A stretch of DNA of 55,648 bases from Streptomyces amritsarensis (GTDB taxonomy: Bacteria; Actinomycetota; Actinomycetes; Streptomycetales; Streptomycetaceae), in the NCBI RefSeq assembly GCF_001953875.1, contig NZ_MQUR01000048.1, positions 1 through 55,648 of the forward strand, read 5' to 3'. The notes beneath the pieces are model-generated. The model ran no database searches, was not told the origin of the DNA, and was given only the letters and a program-made list of their open reading frames with translations. Every line of letters starts with the position of its first letter. Position 1 is the stretch's first letter. Made by a program: the position numbers and the translations under genes. Shown piece after piece: positions 31,851 to 39,291 of this stretch.

Positions 31851-32377
31851 GTGTCTGGTGCCGGGGCCGCCAACGGGATCGGCCGGGCCACCGCCGTGGT
31901 GCTCGCCCGCTCCGGAGCCCGGGTGGCCGCGGCCGATATCAACGGCCCCGGGGTCGAGGCGCTGCGTACGGATCTGGCCGCCGACGGCCGCTCGGTCACC
32001 GTGGTGGGCGGTGACGTCTGCGATCCGGACGGCAACCGGGCGATGGTCGCCGCCGCGGTGGAGGCCTACGGGCGCCTCGACGTCGCCGTGGCCGGCGCCG
32101 GGGTGCTCCCTCTTTCGGATGTACGCGAGTACGCCATCGAGGCGTTGACCGCGCAGCGTGTTCTCGATCTCGGGTGTGGCCGGGCAGGCCCGCCAGGCGG
32201 CGTACGGGCGGCCAGCCGGCGGGAGTACCTGGCGGAGGTCACGGGGGCGGACGCGATGAGCCGGCTCGGCGAGCCGGAGGAGGTGGCCCGGGTCGTCGCC
32301 TTCCTCGCCTCGGGCGCGGCGTCGTCCGTGACGGGGGGATGGTCCTTGCGGTGGACGGCGGCTGCCTGGCCCGCTGA
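31851..32377 (+). pseudogene. Decayed short-chain dehydrogenase/reductase gene
   Basis: An SDR remnant. It begins at GTG 31851 after AAGGAGAAG and reads SGAGAANGIGRATAVVLARSGARVAAADINGPG (the TGxxxGxG nucleotide site, but lacking the usual first strand), through DVCDPDGNRAMVAAAVEAYGRLDVAVAGAG. Then family similarity stops: the segment with the catalytic Ser and YxxxK is gone. It resumes at REYLAEVTGADAMSRLGEPEEVARVVAFLASGAASSVTGG. The expected end MVLAVDGGCLAR lies in another frame, reached by one base at a G6 run (~32334-32339). About 75 residues are missing compared with a ~250-residue SDR, so the product cannot be a working dehydrogenase. Confidence 0.82.
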
Positions 32378-32400
32378 CGCCCCCGCGGCCGGAGCGGGGT

Positions 32401-32430
32401 GCCCCGGGCCCCAAGCCCGGTGCCCGGGGC
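32401..32430. terminator. Perfect hairpin after the SDR remnant
   Basis: GCCCCGGGC (32401-32409) pairs with GCCCGGGGC (32422-32430), 24 nt beyond the SDR remnant stop. It survives as an intact terminator-like structure. Confidence 0.6.
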
Positions 32431-32449
32431 GCGGCGGCCGGGTACGACG

Positions 32450-32484
32450 GAACCCCGCCCCTGCCGGAAGGAGGAGCGGGGTTC
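32450..32484. terminator. Hairpin terminator of leuA
   Basis: GAACCCCGC (32450-32458) pairs perfectly with GCGGGGTTC (32476-32484), 12 nt downstream of the leuA stop on the minus strand; CC/GG in the loop can extend it. Confidence 0.7.
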
Positions 32485-32496
32485 ACGTGCGAGGGG

Positions 32497-34260
32497 TCAG
32501 CGGCCCGCTCGGTTGACGGCGGAGATGACCGCCTTCAGGGAGGCGCGGGTGGTGTTGGCGTCGATGCCGATGCCCCACAGGACCCGGCCGTCGATCGCGC
32601 ACTCGATGTAGGAGGCGGCCACGGCGGACGCGCCCTCGCTCATGGTGTGCTCGGTGTAGTCCAGCAGGCGGGCGTCGACGCCGATGCCGGCCAGCGCGTC
32701 GAAGAACGCCGAGATCGGGCCGTTGCCGGTGCCGTTCAGGACCGTCTCCACGCCGTCCACGACCGCCTCGACGGTCAGCGTGTCCGTGCCGTCCTTGTCG
32801 GTGGCCGTCGAACCGGAGCGCAGCTGGATGCGTCCCCACGGGTTCTCCGGGTTCGGCAGGTACTCGTCGGAGAAGACGTCCCAGATCGCCTTGGGCGTGA
32901 CCTCGCCGCCCTCGGCGTCGGTCTTGGCCTGGATGATCCGCGAGAACTCGATCTGCATGCGGCGCGGCAGGTCCAGCTTGTGGTCGTTCTTCAGGACGTA
33001 CGCGATGCCGCCCTTGCCGGACTGCGAGTTGACCCGGATGACCGCCTCGTAGGAGCGGCCGACGTCCTTGGGGTCGATGGGCAGGTACGGGACCGCCCAC
33101 TCGATGTCGTCGACGGTCTTGCCCCGGGCGGCCGCGTCGGCCTCCATGGCGTCGAAGCCCTTCTTGATGGCGTCCTGGTGGGAGCCGGAGAAGGCGGTGT
33201 AGACCAGGTCGCCCGCGTAGGGGTGGCGCGGGTGGACCTCCATCTGGTTGCAGTACTCACTGGTGCGGCGGATCTCGTCGATCTGCGAGAAGTCGATCTG
33301 CGGGTCGATGCCCTGGGAGAACAGGTTCATGCCCAGCGTGATCAGGTCGACGTTGCCGGTGCGCTCGCCCTGCCCGAACAGGCAGCCCTCGATGCGGTCG
33401 GCGCCGGCCATCAGGGCCAGCTCGGCGGCGGCGACGGCGGTGCCGCGGTCGTTGTGCGGGTGCACGGAGATGCAGATGTGCTCGCGGCGGGTCAGGTTGC
33501 GGGCCATCCACTCGAAGCGGTCCGCGTGGGTGGACGGCGTCGAACGCTCCACGGTGGCGGGCAGGTTCAGGATGATCTCGCGGCCCTCGGACGGCTGCCA
33601 GACGTCGCAGACGGCCTCGCAGACCTCCAGGGCGAAGTCCAGCTCGGTGTCGGTGAAGATCTCCGGGCTGTACTGGTAGCCGAAGGTGGTCTCCGGGCCC
33701 AGCAGCTTCTCGGCGTACTCCATGACCAGGCGGGTGCCGTCGACGGCGATCTGCTTGATCTGCTCCTTGGAGCCGCGGAAGACGACCCGGCGGAAGGTCG
33801 GCGCGGTGGCGTTGTACAGGTGCACGGTGGCGCGCTTGGCGCCGACCAGGGACTCGACGGTCCGCTCGATCAGGTCCTCGCGGGCCTGGGTCAGTACGGA
33901 GATGGTGACGTCGTCCGGGATCGCGCCCTCTTCGATGATGGAGCGCACGAAGGCGAAGTCGGTCTCGCCGGAGGACGGGAACCCGACCTCGATCTCCTTG
34001 TAGCCCATGCGCACCAGCAGGTCGAACATCTCGCGCTTGCGGGCGGGGGTCATGGGGTCGATCAGCGACTGGTTGCCGTCGCGCAGGTCGGTGGACAGCC
34101 AGCGGGGGGCCTTGGTGACGCGGGCATCGGGCCAGGTGCGGTCCGGGATGTCCACCTGCTCGTACCGGCCGTACTTGTGGATCGGCATCCCGGAGGGCTT
34201 CTGGGTGTGGGTCGCGTTCGTGATGGGCGTGGGGCGACCGACAAAAGGCTGCTGGCTCAT
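32497..34260 (-). CDS. leuA: 2-isopropylmalate synthase
   Basis: A 587-residue enzyme condensing acetyl-CoA with 2-ketoisovalerate, the first committed step of leucine synthesis. The TIM barrel carries RWLSTDLRDGNQSLIDPM (~53), the metal site HPHNDRGTAVAAAELALMAGADRIEG (~262) and GERTGNVDLITLGMNLF. The C-terminal ~120 residues (VEAVVDGVETVLNGTGNGPISAFFDALAGIGVD) form the LeuA dimer domain that binds leucine for feedback inhibition. This is the long actinobacterial form. GAGGAG precedes ATG 34260. About 100 nt upstream is a leucine-rich leader peptide, so attenuation-type control is expected. Monocistronic, with a terminator. Confidence 0.96.
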   Translation of the reverse strand: MSQQPFVGRPTPITNATHTQKPSGMPIHKYGRYEQVDIPDRTWPDARVTKAPRWLSTDLRDGNQSLIDPMTPARKREMFDLLVRMGYKEIEVGFPSSGETDFAFVRSIIEEGAIPDDVTISVLTQAREDLIERTVESLVGAKRATVHLYNATAPTFRRVVFRGSKEQIKQIAVDGTRLVMEYAEKLLGPETTFGYQYSPEIFTDTELDFALEVCEAVCDVWQPSEGREIILNLPATVERSTPSTHADRFEWMARNLTRREHICISVHPHNDRGTAVAAAELALMAGADRIEGCLFGQGERTGNVDLITLGMNLFSQGIDPQIDFSQIDEIRRTSEYCNQMEVHPRHPYAGDLVYTAFSGSHQDAIKKGFDAMEADAAARGKTVDDIEWAVPYLPIDPKDVGRSYEAVIRVNSQSGKGGIAYVLKNDHKLDLPRRMQIEFSRIIQAKTDAEGGEVTPKAIWDVFSDEYLPNPENPWGRIQLRSGSTATDKDGTDTLTVEAVVDGVETVLNGTGNGPISAFFDALAGIGVDARLLDYTEHTMSEGASAVAASYIECAIDGRVLWGIGIDANTTRASLKAVISAVNRAGR

Positions 34261-34362
34261 GGCGTTGGGCTCCTCGCGTGTCCGCGGTAGTTCGCTGGGA
34301 CGGCCGACGGCGGTAGTGAAAACCGCAACACCAAACTCCGCGGGGAGGGGGCCGGCCTACGA

Positions 34363-34410
34363 CTACAGACCCTCGCCGCGGCAGCTAAGGAGAAGCAGCC
34401 CGAAACGCAT
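34363..34410 (-). CDS. leuL: leuA leader peptide (leucine-rich, 15 residues)
   Basis: A 16-codon frame, ATG 34410 to TAG 34363, encodes MRFGLLLLSCRGEGL: four consecutive leucines plus a terminal one. It is on the leuA strand and ends 102 nt before the leuA ATG. Leucine-rich leaders ahead of leuA have been predicted in actinobacteria; scarce Leu-tRNA would stall the ribosome and change leuA expression. There is no Shine-Dalgarno, but TAGGCT (34420-34425) lies 9 nt upstream, so the leader itself may be near-leaderless. The intervening RNA can form GCGGT/ACCGC and CCGCGG pairings, but I see no classical U-tract terminator. Confidence 0.8.
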   Translation of the reverse strand: MRFGLLLLSCRGEGL

Positions 34411-34666
34411 GATGGGCCGAGCCTAGCCGAGCCGCGCCGTAACGCGAGGACCTGTTTCAGTATGCAAGACCCGCGCGTCCGATTTGCACCAAATGTGAGC
34501 TACACCTCGTTTCCGCCGTCCGGGTCGGGGCGATCCCCCGAAGGCCCCGCGATCCCGCCGTGCGATGACACCAGGGACGTTTCTGCGCAGAGGGAAGGTG
34601 ACACAACCGAATGAATCATGGTTGCAGCTAGTGACACCGAAGTGACTCGGTGCCACATTGCCGGGC

Positions 34667-35740
34667 ATGGATGCCTCCCACACCCACCGCCACCCCGTCT
34701 TCTGCACGGTCGTGCCGCCGCACCTCCTCGACAAGGCCGCCCTGTCCGGGGACGCCCGCCGCGCCGACCTCGCCCAGCGCACCCTCGAACGCGACTCCCT
34801 GCTGCGCACCCGGCGCCGGGTCACCGCCGTGCGCGGGATCGTGCCCGCGCTCGCCGCACCGGCGGGCGACGACCCGCAGCGGACGATCTTCGATGCCCAG
34901 CACCGTACGCAGCTGCCGGGGACGAAGGTCCGCGAAGAGGGCGACCCGCCGAGCGGGGACGCCAGCGTCAACCGCGCCTACGCGGGCCTCGGGGCGACTT
35001 ACGAACTGTTCCTGAAGGGCTTCGGGCGCCGCTCGATCGACGATTCCGGGCTCCCGCTGGATGCCACCGTCCACTACGGCGAGGACTACAACAACGCCTT
35101 CTGGGACGGCCGGCAGATGGTGTTCGGCGACGGCGACGGCGACCTCTTCCTCGACTTCACCGTGTCGGTGGACGTCATCGGGCACGAGCTGACCCACGGC
35201 GTCACCCAGTACACGGCGAACCTGCGCTACCGCGGCCAGTCGGGCGCACTGAACGAGTCGATGTCGGACGTCTTCGGCTCGCTGATCAAGCAGCACTCCC
35301 TGGAGCAGACCGCCGACCAGGCCGACTGGCTGATCGGGGCCGGACTCCTCGGCCCCAACGTGACCGGGGTCGCCCTGCGCTCGATGAAGGCGCCCGGCAC
35401 CGCGTACGACGACGACGAGCTCGGCAAGGACCCGCAGCCGGCCACCATGGACGACTACGTGAACACCCACAGCGACAACGGCGGTGTCCACATCAACTCC
35501 GGCATCCCCAACCACGCCTTCTACATCGCGGCGACCGAGCTCGGCGGCAAGGCCTGGGAGCGGGCCGGACAGATCTGGTACGACACCCTGACCGGCGGGG
35601 ACCTCACCCCGAAGGCCGACTTCGCGGACTTCGCCCGGCTCTCCACCGCGGCCGCCGCCACCCGCTACGGGGACGGCGGGGCGGAGCACCAGGCGCTGCA
35701 GAAGGCGTGGTCGGCCGTAGGCGTCCCGTTCACGGGGTAG
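34667..35740 (+). CDS. Protealysin-like M4 metalloprotease
   Basis: A 357-residue thermolysin-family protease without a signal peptide. The short N-terminal propeptide contains CTVVPPHLLDKAA (~13-25), like protealysin precursors. The catalytic domain has VIGHELTHGVTQY (zinc His pair and Glu), NESMSDVFG (third ligand Glu, ~20 residues on) and NGGVHINSGIPNHAFY (transition-state His, ~276). Lack of a signal peptide fits protealysin-type proteases, thought to act inside cells or to leave by unusual routes. Start ATG 34667 lies 7 nt after CACATT. The next gene encodes an emfourin-like inhibitor 9 nt downstream, as in the Serratia protealysin operon. Confidence 0.9.
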   Translation: MDASHTHRHPVFCTVVPPHLLDKAALSGDARRADLAQRTLERDSLLRTRRRVTAVRGIVPALAAPAGDDPQRTIFDAQHRTQLPGTKVREEGDPPSGDASVNRAYAGLGATYELFLKGFGRRSIDDSGLPLDATVHYGEDYNNAFWDGRQMVFGDGDGDLFLDFTVSVDVIGHELTHGVTQYTANLRYRGQSGALNESMSDVFGSLIKQHSLEQTADQADWLIGAGLLGPNVTGVALRSMKAPGTAYDDDELGKDPQPATMDDYVNTHSDNGGVHINSGIPNHAFYIAATELGGKAWERAGQIWYDTLTGGDLTPKADFADFARLSTAAAATRYGDGGAEHQALQKAWSAVGVPFTG

Positions 35741-35749
35741 AGCACTCGC

Positions 35750-36019
35750 ATGCGGATTCTGGTGGTGCGGACGGGCGGCTTCGCGGGCATCGAGCGACGG
35801 GCCGAGGTGGACACCTCGGGCCTGCCGGACGAGGACGAGTGGCGGGCCCTGGCCCAGCTCGCGCTGCGGCCCGGTTCGCCGGGCGACCCGGCGGACCGGG
35901 TACGGGACGGCTTCTCGTACCGGATCACGGTCGACGGGCGGACGGTCTCCTGCGCCGAGCCGCGCCTGTCGGAGGCCCAGCGGGCGCTGATCTCCCGCGT
36001 CCTGAAAGAAGGTGCCTGA
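35750..36019 (+). CDS. Emfourin-like protealysin inhibitor
   Basis: An 89-residue protein, MRILVVRTGGFAGIERRAEVDTSGLP at the N-terminus, then a helix (EDEWRALAQLAL), DGFSYRITVDGRTVSCAEPRLSEAQRALISRVL. The RTGGFAGIxR start and YxItvDG...L...L pattern are those of emfourin, the slow-binding protein inhibitor of protealysin. It is 9 nt after the M4 protease stop on the same strand, so the two form a protease-inhibitor operon. It presumably keeps the cytosolic protease silent. Assignment relies on context as well as sequence. Confidence 0.83.
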   Translation: MRILVVRTGGFAGIERRAEVDTSGLPDEDEWRALAQLALRPGSPGDPADRVRDGFSYRITVDGRTVSCAEPRLSEAQRALISRVLKEGA

Positions 36020-36047
36020 GCACCCGGCCCTTTGCTTGGATGGCCGG

Positions 36048-36872
36048 ATGACCAATCCCATGATCGATTCGACGCTGTCCGAACTGGAGCGGTACTACGA
36101 CACGGTGCCGCGCGTGGGTGGCGCCAGGGCCGAGGACTTCGGCCCGCTGACCCTGTTCGTCCAGGAGGGCGCGGGCTGGCCGTACTACGCGCGGCCCGCG
36201 CTCGGCGGCGCCGACGCGAGCGCCGCGGACGTGGCGCGGGTGCTCGCCCGCCAGCGCGAGCTCGGCGTGCCCGAGGCCTTCGAGTGGGTCGCCGAGACCA
36301 GCCCCGCGCTGCGCGGCGCCGCGGAGGCGGCCGGGCTGCACGTCCACGCGCACCCGCTGATGGTGCTGGAGGCCGCCGAGGAACTGCCCCCGCATCCGGA
36401 GGTACGGCCGCTCGACGCCGAGGACCCCCTGCTGGCGGCCGCTCTGACGGTGCCGGCGCTGGCCTTCGCGGACCCGGGGACGGCGGTGGGCGAGGCCGGG
36501 CCGAAGGAGCTGGCGGCCGCGCTGGCCGACCCGTCGGTGGAGACCCGCCGGGCGAGCGTCTCGGCGAAGCTCGCGGCGGGCACCTCGGGGATGGCCGCGG
36601 CCGTCCGCGACGGCGTGGTGCTGTGCTCGGGGATGTTCAACCCGGTCGGTGACGTCGCCGAGGTCGTGGGCGTCGGCACCCTCCCGTCCGCCCGCCGCCA
36701 GGGCCTGGCCCTCGGGGTCACCGCGGCCCTCGTCGCGCAGGCCCGCGCGCGCGGCGCCCGCACGGTCTTCCTCTCGGCGGGCGACGAGGACGTGGCCCGG
36801 ATCTACGGCCGCGCCGGCTTCCGCCGGGTGGGCACCGCCCTGATCGCGGAGCCGCCGGAGCCCGGCGCGTGA
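36048..36872 (+). CDS. GNAT-family N-acetyltransferase
   Basis: A 274-residue protein. The N-terminal half (LERYYDTVPRVGGARAEDFGPLTLFVQEGAGWPYYARP, EAFEWVAETSPAL) is a degenerate first GNAT lobe; the C-terminal half has the acetyl-CoA loop VVGVGTLPSARRQGLALGVTAALVAQARARGARTVFLSAGDEDVARIYGRAGFRRVG (~200-262). Substrate unknown. ATG 36048 lies 6 nt after TTGGAT, so a separate leaderless transcript is possible despite only 28 nt from emfourin. Its stop overlaps the next start (GTGA). Confidence 0.85.
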   Translation: MTNPMIDSTLSELERYYDTVPRVGGARAEDFGPLTLFVQEGAGWPYYARPALGGADASAADVARVLARQRELGVPEAFEWVAETSPALRGAAEAAGLHVHAHPLMVLEAAEELPPHPEVRPLDAEDPLLAAALTVPALAFADPGTAVGEAGPKELAAALADPSVETRRASVSAKLAAGTSGMAAAVRDGVVLCSGMFNPVGDVAEVVGVGTLPSARRQGLALGVTAALVAQARARGARTVFLSAGDEDVARIYGRAGFRRVGTALIAEPPEPGA

Positions 36873-37458
36873 CCGGCCGGCTCCGGCTGCCGTGGCGCCG
36901 CCGCACCGGCCGGCGGGCGGGTTCGGCCACACCCCCCGGGTCGGCGCCCCCGCTGTCCGAGGCCGAAGTGGCCGAGGCCGAGCGTGAGCTGGGGGTCCGC
37001 TTCCCGCCCGGCTACCGCACGTACCTGCGGGAGGAGAGCGCCGGAGGCGGCCAAGTGCGCCGGCTCCGGCGCGGGCCGGAGGGCTTTGGTGGGACGCGAA
37101 CCACGAGACCCGGCGCGACCTGCTGCCCGTGCCGTTCCCCCATCCCGACTCCTACGCGGCCGAGGACGTCGAGCAGTGGGCCCGGCAGCCGCAGTCGGCG
37201 GACTTCGCCGACGACCTGGCCTATGCCGAGGCCTGGGCGCGCTGGGACGACGAGGGCGAGGAGCGGGAGGACCGCAAGACGGCGGGCGCCGTCGTGCTGC
37301 GGGAGAACGGCTGCGGCTTCCGCACCCTGCTGGTGATCACCGGGCCGCTGGCCGACACGGTGTGGTGGGACGGCCGCGCCACCTGCGACCGGATCGTGCC
37401 GCTGTCCTTCGACCACCCGGGCGGCGCGCCCCCGCTGACCTTCCGGGAATGGCGCTAG
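36869..37458 (+). pseudogene. Frameshifted SMI1/KNR4-family gene
   Basis: The first frame (GTG 36869, overlapping the GNAT stop) reads to PPLSEAEVAEAERELGVRFPPGYRTYLREESAGG, the SMI1/KNR4 (SUKH) N-terminus. At about 37079-37082 the family sequence jumps by one base into the frame reading GLWWDANHETRRDLLPVPFPHPDSYAAEDVEQWA and on to TLLVITGPLADTVWWDGRATCDRIVPL, ending at 37458. One missing base in ggaggg explains it. Both halves together give about 195 residues, normal for the family. SUKH proteins often serve as immunity proteins, but no toxin gene is adjacent. It may be a recent mutation or a sequencing error. Confidence 0.82.
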
Positions 37459-37546
37459 AGGGGCCTGACGGACCCCTCGCACCTGCTGGGACCGGACTGG
37501 GGCCGGTCGGCGCCCCGGTGACCCGGCCGCACCGCCCTTTGCCAGG

Positions 37547-37566
37547 TCGGCAACGTTGTTTGCCGA
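37547..37566. promoter_or_regulatory. Inverted repeat upstream of the methyltransferase, candidate operator
   Basis: TCGGCAA (37547-37553) and TTGCCGA (37560-37566) flank a 6-nt centre with no mismatch, 58 nt upstream of the methyltransferase ATG, in a locally AT-richer patch. Typical size for a TetR/LacI-type operator; regulator unknown. Confidence 0.5.
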
Positions 37567-37624
37567 GGGGGCCGGGTCGGGCACAGCATCGGGGCCACGA
37601 AGACCCCGAGCGGAAGAGGCTCCC

Positions 37625-38317
37625 ATGCCGAAGCACGAGCACACGCACACGCACGACCCCGCGCACGAGAACGCCCACGCGGACGAGGCCGGCCCCGTAG
37701 CCGGCGGCGCGGAGTTCTGGGACGGGCGCTACAGCGAGAGCACGCGCATCTGGAGCGGCAGGCCGAACGCCCTCCTGGTCCGCGAGGCCGAGGACCTCGC
37801 CCCCGGCCGGGCCCTCGACCTCGGCTGCGGGGAGGGCGCCGACACCGTCTGGCTGGCCCGCCGCGGCTGGCGGGTCACCGCCGCCGACATCTCGAAGGTG
37901 GCCCTCGGCCGGGCGGCCGAGCACGCCGCCGAGGCCGGGGTCGGCGAGCTCGTCGAGTGGCAGCAGCACGACTTCTCGCGGTCGTTCCCCGAGGGGGAGT
38001 TCGAGCTCGTCTCGGCGTGCTTCCTGCACAGCTACGGCGACTTCCCGCGCGAGCGGATCCTGCGCCGGGCCGCCGCCGCGGTGGCACCGGGCGGGACCCT
38101 CCTCGTGGTGGGCCACGCGGGAGGGCCGTCGTGGAACCCGGAGGCCTTGGCGGACATCCACTTCCCCACCCCGGAGGAGGTCCTCGCGCAGCTGGAGTTG
38201 CCGGAGGGCGGCTGGGAGGTCCTGACCGCGGCGGAGCACCTCCAGCCCATGACCGACCCCGAGGGACGGCCCGGGACCCGCCCCGACAATGCCCTCAAGG
38301 TCCGCCGCCTCGCCTGA
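37625..38317 (+). CDS. SAM-dependent class I methyltransferase with a His-rich N-terminus
   Basis: A 230-residue protein. Motif I ALDLGCGEGADTVWLARRGWRVTAADIS (~61-88) binds SAM, followed by EWQQHDFSRSFPEGEFELVSACFLHSYGDFPRERILRRAAAAVAPGGTLLVVGHAG. The layout resembles TehB/thiopurine-type methyltransferases. The first ~25 residues are nearly all His, Glu, Asp and Thr (HEHTHTHD, HENAHADE), a likely metal-binding tail. Substrate unknown; chalcogen or metalloid methylation is a guess from the TehB resemblance. An AGAGG site precedes ATG 37625. It stands alone, convergent with era. Confidence 0.85.
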   Translation: MPKHEHTHTHDPAHENAHADEAGPVAGGAEFWDGRYSESTRIWSGRPNALLVREAEDLAPGRALDLGCGEGADTVWLARRGWRVTAADISKVALGRAAEHAAEAGVGELVEWQQHDFSRSFPEGEFELVSACFLHSYGDFPRERILRRAAAAVAPGGTLLVVGHAGGPSWNPEALADIHFPTPEEVLAQLELPEGGWEVLTAAEHLQPMTDPEGRPGTRPDNALKVRRLA

Positions 38318-38349
38318 GTCGCCGCCCGGGGGCATGCCCGGGCGGCCGG

Positions 38350-39291
38350 TCAGAAGCCGAGCTTGCGCAGCTGCTTGGGGTCCCGCTGCCAGTCCTTGGC
38401 GACCTTCACGTGGAGGTCGAGGAAGACGGGGGTCCCGAGCAGCGCCTCGATGTGCTTGCGCGACTTCATCCCGACCTCCTTCAGGCGGGAGCCCTTCGGG
38501 CCGATGATGATGCCCTTCTGGCTCGGCCGCTCGATGTAGACGTTGGCGTGGATGTCGAGCAGCGGGCGGTCCGCCGGACGGTTCTCGCGCGGGATCATCT
38601 CCTCGACGACCACGGCGATGGAGTGCGGGAGCTCGTCCCGCACGCCTTCCAGCGCCGCCTCCCGGATCAGCTCCGCGACCATGACCATCTCGGGCTCGTC
38701 GGTGAGGTCGCCCTCCGGGTACAGCGGCGGGGACTCCGGCAGCAGCGGCGCGATCAGGTCGGCCAGCAGCTGGACCTGGCTGTCGCCGACCGCCGAGACG
38801 GGGACGATCTCGGCCCACTCGAAGCCCAGCTCCTCGGCGAGCCGGTGGACGGCGATGAGCTGCTCGCCCACCGCCTTGGACTCGACGAGGTCGGTCTTGG
38901 TGATGATGGCGATCTTGGGGGTCTTCTTGATCCCCGCGAGCTCCTTGGCGATGAACTTGTCGCCGGGGCCGAGCTTCTGGTCGGCCGGCAGGCAGAAGCC
39001 GATCACGTCGACCTCGGCCCAGGTGGTGCGCACGACGTCGTTGAGGCGCTCGCCGAGGAGGGTGCGCGGCTTGTGCAGACCGGGCGTGTCGACGAGGACG
39101 AGCTGCGCGTCGGGGCGGTGCACGATGCCGCGGACGGTGTGGCGGGTGGTCTGCGGCCGGTTGGAGGTGATCGCGACCTTGGTGCCCACGAGTGCGTTGG
39201 TGAGGGTCGACTTCCCGGCGTTGGGACGGCCGACGAAGCAGGCGAAGCCCGCACGGTGCGGGGCGGTGGACTCGGGGGAACGATCGCTCAT
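38350..39291 (-). CDS. era: GTPase Era
   Basis: A 313-residue GTPase needed for 16S rRNA maturation and 30S assembly. G1 GRPNAGKST (~19), switch segment TSNRPQTTRHTVRGI, G3 DTPGLHKP (~66), G4 TKTD (~130), G5 VSAVGD, then the C-terminal KH domain with IIIGPKGSRLKEVGMKSRKHIEALLG. MSDRS (39291) is preferred: GGGGAGA lies 9 nt upstream; ATG 39300 has no spacing for it. Unusually, no stop codon separates it from the upstream surface-protein frame, which runs straight in. Confidence 0.95.
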   Translation of the reverse strand: MSDRSPESTAPHRAGFACFVGRPNAGKSTLTNALVGTKVAITSNRPQTTRHTVRGIVHRPDAQLVLVDTPGLHKPRTLLGERLNDVVRTTWAEVDVIGFCLPADQKLGPGDKFIAKELAGIKKTPKIAIITKTDLVESKAVGEQLIAVHRLAEELGFEWAEIVPVSAVGDSQVQLLADLIAPLLPESPPLYPEGDLTDEPEMVMVAELIREAALEGVRDELPHSIAVVVEEMIPRENRPADRPLLDIHANVYIERPSQKGIIIGPKGSRLKEVGMKSRKHIEALLGTPVFLDLHVKVAKDWQRDPKQLRKLGF

